In this document: positions 7,313-14,261 of the stretch, in pieces | How the letters are laid out: each line of letters begins with the position of its first letter | Numbering within the stretch: position 1 is the stretch's first letter | Assembly (NCBI GenBank): GCA_900539525.1 | Contig: UQCM01000027.1 | Span: forward strand, 1-34,140 | Reading direction: 5' to 3' | DNA length: 34,140 bases | Source of the DNA: an uncultured Blautia sp. | GTDB lineage: Bacteria > Bacillota > Clostridia > Lachnospirales > Lachnospiraceae | Notes under the pieces: generated by a model | Told to the model about the DNA's origin: nothing | Databases searched by the model: none | Seen by the model: the letters and a program-made list of their open reading frames with translations, nothing else | Made by a program: the position numbers and the translations under genes

Positions 7313-7630
7313 TCATTTGTCAAAACACTTCTCATCCTTCTCTCCGGAAAACTCCAAAGTGACCTGTTCCTCCAACAGTTTCTTTGCCCGTTTGGCACCA
7401 GCGGGATTGAGGGAATAATGAACCCATTTCCCCTCTTTACGCCCCTGCACAATGTCGGCATCGCACAATATCTTCATATGATGGGAAAGCGTAGGCTGTG
7501 TAATATGCAGATCATCCAACAGCTTACAAGCACATTTCTCGCCCGTCCGAAGTTGCTCTAATATTTTCAGACGGTTTTCATCGCAGAATGCTTTGAACAC
7601 TTTTACTGTTTCACTATATGCAGATGCCAC
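7313..7630 (-). CDS. ArsR/SmtB-family metalloregulator
   Basis: 105 residues with a winged-helix DNA-binding core: recognition helix near ITQPTLSHHMKIL (43-55) and wing GRKEGKWVHYSL (62-73). Cys33 and Cys35 in EKCACKLL form the Cys-X-Cys pair typical of arsenic/antimony-sensing ArsR proteins. The start is GTG 7630, with AGGTGAG about seven bases upstream; an ATG at 7635 is out of frame. A 7+7 palindrome immediately upstream and a matching box before the downstream permease support autoregulation and control of the permease. Ligand identity (As/Sb or another thiophilic metal) is inferred. Confidence 0.85.
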   Translation of the reverse strand: MASAYSETVKVFKAFCDENRLKILEQLRTGEKCACKLLDDLHITQPTLSHHMKILCDADIVQGRKEGKWVHYSLNPAGAKRAKKLLEEQVTLEFSGEKDEKCFDK

Positions 7631-7645
7631 TTCATCTCACCTCAC

Positions 7646-7669
7646 ATTCAAAGTTTTGAATTTATCTAT
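7646..7669. promoter_or_regulatory. Palindromic ArsR operator upstream of arsR
   Basis: ATTCAAAGTTTTGAAT (7646-7661) is a perfect 7-bp palindrome with two central bases. Overlapping it, TTTTGAATTTATCTAT (7654-7669) is identical to the site before the permease but in opposite orientation. It lies 16 bases before the arsR start codon. Confidence 0.65.
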
Positions 7670-7743
7670 ATTATATTCAACACATAGAAATCTGTCAATA
7701 TATTTTTTACCTTTTCATATGACCGCACAACTGTCACTCAATC

Positions 7744-7833
7744 TCATCTTGTCATCATCCTAAACCTTAAACGGATGATTTGAGAAAGGTTGTCAGTTTC
7801 AAATTCAGGAGGCGGTTCTCTGATCTGGTTCAT
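7744..7833 (-). pseudogene. Possible C-terminal fragment of an unknown gene
   Basis: A short minus frame (MNQIREPPPEFETDNLSQ... to TGA 7744-7746), open upstream as RFYLAVLIGAG, reads like a protein tail but has no ribosome site. It lies between the arsR promoter and the terminator of the copper operon. The rest of 7690-8124 holds only that terminator and one other short open stretch of doubtful meaning. Confidence 0.25.
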
Positions 7834-7894
7834 GCCTGCTCCAATAAGTACTGCCAGGTAAAACCTGCAGGTATTGGCTGAAAAATTCAGGCAC

Positions 7895-7932
7895 GAAAAA
7901 AAACCCCAGTAGTCTTTTTTAACTACTGAGGC
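7895..7932 (-). terminator. Intrinsic terminator of the copper operon
   Basis: On the minus strand CCTCAGTAGT pairs with ACTACTGGGG around a short A-rich loop, followed by eight T residues (complement of 7896-7903). It is about 190 bp after the copA stop. Confidence 0.8.
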
Positions 7933-8124
7933 TTCCGTCTCTCAAATATAATTCAGTTTTCTATGCCTTCTTTCATCAGCATAACCATTGTATCAGATCA
8001 AAGTTCAGAAAGTGTCCGTATTTCAGGTCAAAAAGTTCGTCTAAGTACCGGAATAGTACATATTTCTTACAACGGCAAATAGGAAGAAATCATGCTACAG
8101 CAGGCACAGTAGCTAAACAATCAA

Positions 8125-8334
8125 TTACTGAATATCCGTCACCTTATATCCCTGGTCGGCAACAGCTTGCTTCAGAATATCATCCGAAATATCTTTCTCC
8201 AGCGTTACAATAGCTGTTCCGGTTTTGTGACTAACGGAAGCCTTTGTCACACCATCAAGTGCTTCCAGTGCTTTTTTTGTGTGCATCTCGCAATGTCCAC
8301 ACATCATACCTTCGATTTTCAGTGTTTTTTCCAT
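8125..8334 (-). CDS. copZ: Possible separately translated CopZ-like copper chaperone (in frame within copA)
   Basis: Within the copA frame, codon 774 is an ATG (8332-8334) preceded nine bases upstream by AAAGGAGA (8343-8350). From there the tail is a complete 69-residue HMA protein (MEKTLKIEGMMCGHC... to IQ) with the Cys-X-X-Cys copper site. The strong internal ribosome site suggests either a recent gene fusion that kept the chaperone's own start, or deliberate production of both fused and free forms. E. coli copA also yields a free metal-binding chaperone, but by frameshifting. Internal initiation is inferred. Confidence 0.4.
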   Translation of the reverse strand: MEKTLKIEGMMCGHCEMHTKKALEALDGVTKASVSHKTGTAIVTLEKDISDDILKQAVADQGYKVTDIQ

Positions 8335-10653
8335 GATTTTTGTCTCCTTTTCGATTGTGATTTTTAATTTATTTTTGATTTTATGATCCCGCCCGGAATC
8401 ATGCATCCGAAAGAAATTCAGGCGCAGTGCATTGGTTACTACGCTAAAGCTGGACAAGCTCATTGCTGCCGCAGCAAACATCGGACCTAGCTTCCAGCCG
8501 AGCACACCTATAAATACGCCTGCCGCCAGCGGAATGCCGACAATGTTATAGATAAATGCCCAGAACAGATTTTCGTGAATGTTGTGCAGTGTTGCCCGGC
8601 TTAAACGGATTGCTGCTGGAACATCAGACAAGCTGCTTTTCATCAGCACCACATCTGCCGCATCAATCGCAACATCCGCACCCGCACCGATAGCAATGCC
8701 GATATCGGCACTCGTCAGTGCCGGGGCATCATTGATGCCGTCACCGACCATAATAACCTTTCCTTTTTGCTGCAGCTTTCGAATCACGCTTTCCTTTCCG
8801 TCAGGAAGTACACCGGCAATTACCTCATCTACACCTGCCTTTGCGCCGATAGCTTTGGCTGTACGCTCGTTATCACCGGTCAGCATCACCACATGTATGC
8901 CCATATTCCGCATTTCTTTAATTGCCTGAGGGCTGTCCTCCTTGATGATATCAGCCACGGCAATGATACCGCAGAGTTCACCGTCACGTGCAAAGAACAA
9001 CGGTGTTTTTCCTTCCTCCGAAAGTTGATCGGACTTTACTTTTATCTCAGCAGGCACCTGGAATTGTCCGCTGATAAATTTATAACTGCCGCCAAACAGA
9101 ACAGCACCATCATAAAATGCAGTAAGCCCATTTCCAGGTAAGGCTTTAAACTGCTCTACCTCATTTGCCTTCAATCCATCCTGTTCTGCCTTTTGATTGA
9201 TTGCCCGTGCCAGCGGATGCTCGCTTTTTTTCTCCAGCGCATAGGCAATTGACAAAAGCTCTTTTTCACTCCTGCCGTTTACCGGAATGATATCCGTAAC
9301 CTTTGGTTCTCCCTGCGTTATCGTTCCCGTTTTATCAAGCGCCACGATCTGTGTTTTTCCCGTCTCCTCCAAAGAAACCGCTGTCTTGAAGAGAATACCG
9401 TTCTTTGCTCCCATTCCATTGCCTACCATGATAGCAACAGGGGTAGCAAGACCGAGTGCACAAGGGCAGCTGATTACCAGTACAGATATTCCCCGTGCCA
9501 AAGCAAATCCTGCCGTCTGGCCGGCGAGAAGCCATACAATAACGGTTATCACCGCAATTGTGATAACGGCAGGGACAAACACACCTGACACTTTATCTGC
9601 TACCTTGGCAATCGGTGCTTTTGTAGCAGCCGCATCGCTAACCATCTGAATGATTTGCGAGAGCGTAGTGTCTTCCCCCACTCTTGTCGCCTCACAGCGT
9701 ATATAACCCGATTGATTCAGTGTTCCTGCGGAAACTGCACTCCCGGCTGCTTTGTCTACAGGAATACTCTCTCCTGTCAGGGTGGATTCATCTACAGCAC
9801 TGTTCCCATCCAAAACTGTTCCGTCCACAGGGATATTTTCACCGGGACGCACTACAAAGATATCCCCTTTTGCCACCTGCTCGATCGGCACAGTTATTTC
9901 GGCACCATCCCGCAGAAGCGTGGCAGTCTTTGGAGCCAGCTTCATCAGCCCCTTCAGTGCATCGGTAGTTTTTCCTTTTGAACGTGCCTCCAGCATTTTT
10001 CCCAAGGTGATCAGCGCAAGAATCGTTGCAGCAGATTCAAAGTAAAACTCGTGCATATATGACATCACAGCATCTGCATTGCCTTTGACCTGTGCATCCG
10101 TCATAGCAAACAGCGCAAATGTGCTGTAGACGAAGGCTGCCATAGAGCCTAATGCAACCAATGCATCCATATTCGGAGCACGGTGCCACAAGCTCTTAAA
10201 GCCGCTGATAAAAAACTTCTGATTGATCACCATAATAATAACCGTTAACAATAGCTGCAAAAGCCCCATTGCCACATGGTTGTCATTAAAAAACGGCGGC
10301 AGCGGCCAGCCCCACATCATATGTCCCATGGAAACATACATAAGTACAATCCAAAAGCCCAGAGAGGTGATTAACCGTTTTTTTAACACAGGCGTTTCCC
10401 TGTCCTTCAGTGCATCCTCATCCGAGGATAAACGTGTGGTCTGTTCTTTATTTCCCCTTTTCAGAGCTGCTCCATATCCTGCATCACGGACCGCCGCTAT
10501 AATTTCCTCGGCGGATGCTGTTCCTTCCACGCCCATGGAATTGGTCAACAAGCTCACCGAGCAGGAAGTAACTCCTTTCACACCCGATACTGCTTTTTCC
10601 ACACGGGCAGAGCAGGCAGCACAGCTCATACCGGTTACTGTATATTGCTCCAT
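8125..10653 (-). CDS. copA: Copper-exporting P1B-type ATPase with N- and C-terminal metal-binding domains
   Basis: 842 residues. N-terminal HMA domain with MSCAAC (Cys11, Cys14). Eight-helix P1B core with TGES (293-296), membrane metal site CPC (396-398), phosphorylation motif DKTGT (440-444), HP (479-480), TGDN (592-595), GDGIND (637-642) and YN/MSxxS in the last helices. This is the Cu(I) exporter pattern. After the last helix a charged linker (755-773) leads to a second HMA domain with MCGHC (Cys785, Cys788) that looks like a fused CopZ chaperone. It follows csoR by 22 bp in one operon. AGGAGG lies 15 bases before ATG 10653, rather far. An internal start for the tail is listed separately. 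Confidence 0.95.
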   Translation of the reverse strand: MEQYTVTGMSCAACSARVEKAVSGVKGVTSCSVSLLTNSMGVEGTASAEEIIAAVRDAGYGAALKRGNKEQTTRLSSDEDALKDRETPVLKKRLITSLGFWIVLMYVSMGHMMWGWPLPPFFNDNHVAMGLLQLLLTVIIMVINQKFFISGFKSLWHRAPNMDALVALGSMAAFVYSTFALFAMTDAQVKGNADAVMSYMHEFYFESAATILALITLGKMLEARSKGKTTDALKGLMKLAPKTATLLRDGAEITVPIEQVAKGDIFVVRPGENIPVDGTVLDGNSAVDESTLTGESIPVDKAAGSAVSAGTLNQSGYIRCEATRVGEDTTLSQIIQMVSDAAATKAPIAKVADKVSGVFVPAVITIAVITVIVWLLAGQTAGFALARGISVLVISCPCALGLATPVAIMVGNGMGAKNGILFKTAVSLEETGKTQIVALDKTGTITQGEPKVTDIIPVNGRSEKELLSIAYALEKKSEHPLARAINQKAEQDGLKANEVEQFKALPGNGLTAFYDGAVLFGGSYKFISGQFQVPAEIKVKSDQLSEEGKTPLFFARDGELCGIIAVADIIKEDSPQAIKEMRNMGIHVVMLTGDNERTAKAIGAKAGVDEVIAGVLPDGKESVIRKLQQKGKVIMVGDGINDAPALTSADIGIAIGAGADVAIDAADVVLMKSSLSDVPAAIRLSRATLHNIHENLFWAFIYNIVGIPLAAGVFIGVLGWKLGPMFAAAAMSLSSFSVVTNALRLNFFRMHDSGRDHKIKNKLKITIEKETKIMEKTLKIEGMMCGHCEMHTKKALEALDGVTKASVSHKTGTAIVTLEKDISDDILKQAVADQGYKVTDIQ

Positions 10654-10675
10654 AATTTCTTTGTTACGCCTCCTT

Positions 10676-10987
10676 TTATTTCATGAGTTTTTGCAGAGTT
10701 GCCACTAACTCATCGATCACTTCATCCTTGCCCTCACGGATATCTCTGGCAACACAGCCCCGAATATGACTTGCCAGCAGTTCCTTATTAAATGCATTGA
10801 CCGCAGCGTTCACTGCAGCAGACTGGATTAAAATATCCGCACAGTAAGCATCTTTTTCCACCATACCACGAATTCCGCGAACTTGCCCTTCAATTCGGTT
10901 CAGGCGGTGTATCAGTTTCTTTCGTTCTTCCTCTGATCGTTCTGTTGTCTTGGAACAGCACCCGCATACTTCCTTATCAGACATCAT
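10676..10987 (-). CDS. csoR: CsoR-family copper-sensing repressor
   Basis: 103 residues from ATG 10987 (or the adjacent ATG 10984), both after AGGAGG. An N-terminal cysteine motif (CGCC) is followed by the all-helical CsoR core: LIHRLNRIEGQVRGIRGMVEKD. The Cu(I) ligands fit the family pattern: Cys in AYCADIL, then His and Cys in HIRGC. In the family, Cu(I) binding releases DNA. The promoter upstream holds two CsoR-type G-tract palindromes. It is first in the operon, with copA following by 22 bp. The longer frame to 11032 runs through the operator and is rejected. Confidence 0.9.
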   Translation of the reverse strand: MMSDKEVCGCCSKTTERSEEERKKLIHRLNRIEGQVRGIRGMVEKDAYCADILIQSAAVNAAVNAFNKELLASHIRGCVARDIREGKDEVIDELVATLQKLMK

Positions 10988-11006
10988 CACATCCTCCTTT
11001 TCTTTT

Positions 11007-11056
11007 ATACCCCCTATGGGTATTTTAATCATATACCCTTATGGGGTATATGTCAA
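11007..11056 (-). promoter_or_regulatory. csoR-copA promoter with two CsoR operators
   Basis: The minus strand has TTGACA (11051-11056), a 17-base spacer and TATGAT (11028-11033). Two 17-bp sites of the CsoR G-tract type flank and fill it: ATACCCTTATGGGGTAT (11033-11049), exactly in the spacer, and ATACCCCCTATGGGTAT (11007-11023), just downstream over the expected start point. This arrangement would block RNA polymerase until copper releases CsoR. Confidence 0.85.
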
Positions 11057-11256
11057 TAGGGTTGACAAAAAAACAGCTGGCCTATGGTAAGCACCAATGC
11101 AAATGTAAGTATAACTCTGAATATTCCTTCATAAGATAACATAGCTGCGATTTGTTTCTTTGTCATTCCAATGGCACCAAGCACGGATAGTTCCTGCTTT
11201 CTTTCATGAATGGAGCTTCTTGTATAATACAAATATAAGGAATTCCGAGAAAGAAG
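11053..11256 (-). pseudogene. C-terminal fragment of an FtsX-like ABC permease
   Basis: An open minus frame with no start reads YTRSSIHERKQELSVLGAIG, then MTKKQIAAMLSYEGIFRV and a hydrophobic end, stopping at TGA 11053-11055. The pattern RKQEL-SVLGAIGMTKKQI matches the conserved cytoplasmic segment before the last helices of FtsX/MacB-type permeases. Only about 60 residues remain, and they run into the IS110 remnant. The stop codon overlaps the -35 box of the csoR promoter, so the copper operon and this remnant meet at a junction. Confidence 0.55.
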
Positions 11257-11261
11257 GTTGA

Positions 11262-11433
11262 GAAAAAAATACCTCAGTGTAAAATAAGATTACTGACTTT
11301 GAGAGGTTAGTAAAAAATCTTATTGAACAGAGAGGTATCTAAAATGAATTATAACACACAAAACGCAAAAATTGCATCTATTACGGAAAAAACTTTAGTT
11401 GTTGGAATTGATGTTGGGGTCAAAAGCATTTGA
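11262..11433 (+). mobile_element. Left-end remnant of an IS110-family element
   Basis: ATG 11344 opens a 29-codon frame ending KTLVVGIDVG-VKSI-stop. TLVVGIDVG is the start of the DEDD (RuvC-like) domain of IS110 transposases, whose first catalytic Asp lies in this motif. The frame dies immediately after it, where a perfect palindrome begins. The roughly 80 bases before the ATG fold into a strong nested hairpin, as expected for the non-coding end of IS110 elements. No right end is recognisable, and the element boundaries are not sharply defined. Confidence 0.6.
11269..11338 (+). ncRNA. Bridge-RNA-like structured leader of the IS110 remnant
   Basis: ATACCTC (11269-11275) pairs with GAGGTAT (11332-11338), and inside AATAAGATT (11283-11291) pairs with AATCTTATT (11316-11324), continuing into ACTGAC/GTTAGT. 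IS110 elements are known to express a bridge RNA from the non-coding end before the transposase. The position fits, but the segment is shorter than a full bridge RNA and may be a remnant. Confidence 0.35.
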
Positions 11434-11437
11434 CCCC
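11416..11437. repeat. Perfect 9-bp palindrome at the break of the transposase remnant
   Basis: GGGGTCAAA and TTTGACCCC flank the loop AGCA. It starts exactly where the IS110 protein similarity stops, so it may mark the edge of another element or the site of deletion. Confidence 0.5.
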
Positions 11438-11472
11438 ATGATGCCTTCGGATTTTTCCGCGTTCTGAAAGTA

Positions 11473-11507
11473 AAAACCCTTGAAAACACTGGATTTTCAA
11501 GGGTTTT
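11473..11507 (-). terminator. Terminator of the rpsB-tsf operon
   Basis: AAAACCCTTGAAAA (11473-11486) pairs perfectly with TTTTCAAGGGTTTT (11494-11507). Read on the minus strand it runs into TTTTTAC. It lies 33 bp after the tsf stop. Confidence 0.9.
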
Positions 11508-11539
11508 AAGGTTCTTATTTAAGATTTGCAAAATCGGGA

Positions 11540-12472
11540 TTACATTCCCATCTGTTTAGCAACTTCCTCTGCAAAGTTCTCTTCTTTCTTCTCGATACCC
11601 TCTCCGGTCTCGAAACGAACAAAGCCTTTGATTGTGATCTTTGCGCCGTTTGCCTTTGCTACTTCTTCTACGTATTTGCCTACAGCCTGTTTTCCGTCTT
11701 CAGCCTTTACGTATACCTGATCCATCAGGCAGATCTCTTTGAGCTCTTTCTTGATACGGCCCATAACCATTCCGTTGATGATCTTGTCATTTGCATCCGG
11801 TTTCTCATTCTTAGCCTGAGTGGTCAGAATCTCTTTCTCATGCTCGATGTATGCCGGATCTACTTCGCTCTCGTTTGTATAGAGTGGTTTCAGAGCTGCA
11901 GCCTGCATAGCTACGTTCTTTGCCATCTCTCTGATCGCATCGTTTACAACATCTGTCTCAACATCTACAAGGACACCGATCTTACCTCCCATATGTGTAT
12001 AGGAAGCAACAAATCCATTCTCCTCTTTCACCTGGCTGAAACGACGGATGTTCATGTTCTCGCCGATGGTTGCGATCTGATGAGCCAGTTCTTCTGCTAC
12101 AGTCTCTGTCGTATCGAATTTCCACGGCTCTGCCAGGAATCCCTCGATATCTGCTGCCTCTGTATCAAGAGCCTGATCAGCCACCTGAGATACATAATTC
12201 TGGAATTTCTCGTTCTTTGCAACGAAGTCAGTCTCTGCATTTACTTCTACAGCTACTGCTTTCTTTCCATCCTCAGAAACCTTGACCATAACGATACCTT
12301 CTGCTGCGATTCTTCCGGCCTTTTTCTGAGCAGTAGCAAGTCCTTTTTCTCTCAGGAACTCAATTGCTTTATCCATATCGCCATCTGTAGCTGTAAGTGC
12401 TTTCTTACAGTCCATCATTCCGGCGCCTGTCATTTCACGTAATTCTTTTACCATTCCTGCTGTGATAGCCAT
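11540..12472 (-). CDS. tsf: Elongation factor Ts
   Basis: 310 residues, the normal length. The N-terminal UBA-like domain reads MVKELREMTGAGMMDCKKAL, followed by the conserved TDFVAKNE (around residue 81) that contacts EF-Tu, and the core coiled regions. EF-Ts catalyses GDP release from EF-Tu during translation. It lies 28 bp after rpsB, the almost universal order, and ends before a strong terminator. GGAGG lies upstream of ATG 12472. Confidence 0.97.
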   Translation of the reverse strand: MAITAGMVKELREMTGAGMMDCKKALTATDGDMDKAIEFLREKGLATAQKKAGRIAAEGIVMVKVSEDGKKAVAVEVNAETDFVAKNEKFQNYVSQVADQALDTEAADIEGFLAEPWKFDTTETVAEELAHQIATIGENMNIRRFSQVKEENGFVASYTHMGGKIGVLVDVETDVVNDAIREMAKNVAMQAAALKPLYTNESEVDPAYIEHEKEILTTQAKNEKPDANDKIINGMVMGRIKKELKEICLMDQVYVKAEDGKQAVGKYVEEVAKANGAKITIKGFVRFETGEGIEKKEENFAEEVAKQMGM

Positions 12473-12500
12473 TTCTCATTTCCTCCGTGATCGATGATTC

Positions 12501-13241
12501 TTATTCCTCTGTTACTTCTTCTTCAGCTGCAAATTCTTCCTCAGCCACTTCTGCCTCTGCACCCTGATTTGCCTCGATGACTGCATCTGCCATCTTGGAA
12601 ACGATCAGTTTTACGGCTCTGATTGCATCATCATTACCCGGAATTACATAATCCAGTTCTTCAGGATCGCAGTTTGTATCACAGATACCGATCAGCGGAA
12701 TTCCAAGAGTATGTGCTTCCTGTACACAGATTCTTTCCTTTTTCGGGTCAACTACGAAGATTGCATCCGGGATCTTCTTCATTTCCTTGATACCACCAAG
12801 GTTCTTCTGAAGCTTCTCCAGCTCTTTCTTTAATGCGATAACTTCTTTCTTAGGAAGAACATCAAATGTTCCGTCTTCCTGCATAGCTTCAATATCTTTT
12901 AAACGCTTTACTCTGCTCTGGATCGTCTTGAAGTTGGTCAGCATACCACCTAACCATCTCTCGTTTACATAGAACATGTTGCAACGTTCTGCCTCAGCCT
13001 TAACAGCATCCTGAGCCTGCTTCTTTGTTCCAACGAAGAGGATCGTTCCGCCCTCTGCAACGATATCTGCAACAGCCTTGTATGCGGTATCTACCATTCC
13101 TACAGATTTCTGTAAGTCAATAATATAGATTCCGTTTCTCTCTGTGTAGATATACGGAGCCATCTTAGGGTTCCATCTTCTTGTCTGATGTCCGAAATGA
13201 ACACCTGCCTCCAGTAACTGCTTCATTGAAATTACACTCAT
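12501..13241 (-). CDS. rpsB: 30S ribosomal protein S2
   Basis: 246 residues, normal for the family. It shows the signature MKQLLEAGVHFGHQTRRWNP at residues 6-25, then RNGIYIIDLQ, ILFVGTKKQAQ, and the later PDAIFVVDP and GIPLIGICDTN segments. The C-terminus ends in an acidic Glu/Ala tail, common in Firmicutes. S2 joins the small subunit late and is needed for S1 binding where S1 is present. It is first in the operon with tsf, with AAGGAG before ATG 13241. Confidence 0.97.
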   Translation of the reverse strand: MSVISMKQLLEAGVHFGHQTRRWNPKMAPYIYTERNGIYIIDLQKSVGMVDTAYKAVADIVAEGGTILFVGTKKQAQDAVKAEAERCNMFYVNERWLGGMLTNFKTIQSRVKRLKDIEAMQEDGTFDVLPKKEVIALKKELEKLQKNLGGIKEMKKIPDAIFVVDPKKERICVQEAHTLGIPLIGICDTNCDPEELDYVIPGNDDAIRAVKLIVSKMADAVIEANQGAEAEVAEEEFAAEEEVTEE

Positions 13242-13378
13242 GATTTTTCTCCTTTTGGTTGATTCTTCCGTACGCTTTCACTCCCGAAGAGACCCGAAAC
13301 CAGGCACCATCTCCGGCATCCGCGTTACGTGATTAATTTTGCCTCTGGTAGTATATCACAGGAAACAAAAACAGGCAA
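13242..13378 (-). promoter_or_regulatory. rpsB promoter and about 100-nt leader
   Basis: On the minus strand TTGCCT (13373-13378), a 17-base spacer and TATACT (13350-13355) make a good housekeeping promoter. The transcript would carry a leader of about 100 nt before the rpsB start, with a GGGTCTCTTCGGGAG hairpin-like segment. Leaders of ribosomal-protein operons often bind their own product; here that is only a possibility. I see no gene in 13379-13523 other than a half repeat. Confidence 0.55.
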
Positions 13379-13442
13379 GCAGTTTTATAAAATTTTCCTC
13401 CGGTGAGCACGCTCCCCACGGCAAATATTTATAAATCTGCAT

Positions 13443-13458
13443 GACTCTGAATAGTTAC
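13443..13458. repeat. Half copy of the palindromic repeat family
   Basis: GACTCTGAATAGTTAC matches the right arm of the complete element at 3418-3431, with one change in the core. No matching left arm was found nearby. Confidence 0.45.
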
Positions 13459-13523
13459 CCAAAATGAGAAATGCATTCGAAAATATGGTTCTTCCGATCA
13501 TTGATAAGTGAAAAAGAATCCTG

Positions 13524-14141
13524 TCAGATATCATTGATCCAGCCCAGCTTCAGAAGCCTTTCCGTCGGGATCCACCCCAGCATCCTGCAGTCTGCACCAA
13601 ACCTTGGGGTCAGCCAGGATGCCTGCACTGCATGCACGGTCAGGTCAATCTGAAAACACACCGGTTTCTCCCAGTTTTCCGGTATACAGATTTTTTCAAG
13701 AACCGGTATCTTCTTTCCTTCCAGAACCGGTGCATCATAGTAATAATATCCATCCTGGTGATTATGAGTCCATCCTGAAGATGCAGACAGGCTGTCCTGA
13801 AGCTCTGTTTTCTGCTGCCCGCTCAGACCATCTGACTCGACTCTCAGCTTCATTCTGAGGTATGCTGTCTCTGAACCATCCCCCATGCATATCAGCATTT
13901 TCCGGCGGATCTCCTCACCCGGTCTGGCGTCTTCGATGGTAATCGAATATCCGTTATGCTCATTTTGATTCATTTCCTCCTGACTGTCCCGGGACTCCTG
14001 CACTGTAATGTACACATTCCCTGCTGTCAGGATATGTTCGGGTTCACTGCCCTTGACGCGTACAAATACCATCCCCTCTATGAAAAATGCTGCCAGAAAC
14101 AGGAGGAAGCCTCCCATCCGGAAAATCGTTCTCTTTTTCAT
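13524..14141 (-). CDS. Exported or anchored protein of unknown function, faintly TasA/CalY-like
   Basis: 205 residues from ATG 14141 (MKKRTIFRMGGFLLFLAAFF), chosen for AAGGAG seven bases upstream. The N-terminus is a signal peptide or anchor (residues 9-26). The mature part begins EHILTAGNVYITVQE and later has PGEEIRRKMLICMGDGSETAYLRMKL. The order of an LTAGNV-like strand, then a proline-glycine turn, then a YLRMK strand recalls SipW-dependent TasA/CalY-type matrix or spore proteins. The similarity is weak and I do not assign it firmly. It is a single gene, placed after the argS terminator. Confidence 0.6.
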   Translation of the reverse strand: MKKRTIFRMGGFLLFLAAFFIEGMVFVRVKGSEPEHILTAGNVYITVQESRDSQEEMNQNEHNGYSITIEDARPGEEIRRKMLICMGDGSETAYLRMKLRVESDGLSGQQKTELQDSLSASSGWTHNHQDGYYYYDAPVLEGKKIPVLEKICIPENWEKPVCFQIDLTVHAVQASWLTPRFGADCRMLGWIPTERLLKLGWINDI

Positions 14142-14171
14142 CCCTGTTCTCCTTAAAAAAAGAATCATTAC

Positions 14172-14203
14172 ACAAAAAAGCAACAGTACATGACTGCTGC
14201 TTT
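14172..14203 (-). terminator. argS terminator
   Basis: On the minus strand AAAGCAGCAGT pairs with ACTGTTGCTTT (one G-T pair) around a 5-base loop and is followed by a T run. It lies 58 bp after the argS stop. Confidence 0.85.
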
Positions 14204-14261
14204 AAATATATGCCGTGATTTCCTTAATTATGCATGTTTTACCGTTCGAAGGAAGATTTGC

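Noticed and set aside
7976..8085. Short open minus frame (RCKKYVLFRYLDELFDLKYG-like) between copA and its terminator
   Set aside because: It reads somewhat like protein but has no start or ribosome site and I recognise no family. It may be an old gene fragment.
8579..8929. Plus-strand ORF inside copA (with others at 9287-9649, 9655-9981 and 10223-10708)
   Set aside because: They are antisense to clear ATPase motifs, with Ser/Thr/Ala-rich shadow composition and no ribosome sites.
11349..11531. Minus-strand ORF of 60 codons opposite the IS110 remnant and tsf terminator
   Set aside because: It runs through a perfect terminator and a palindrome and is antisense to the transposase start; there is no ribosome site.
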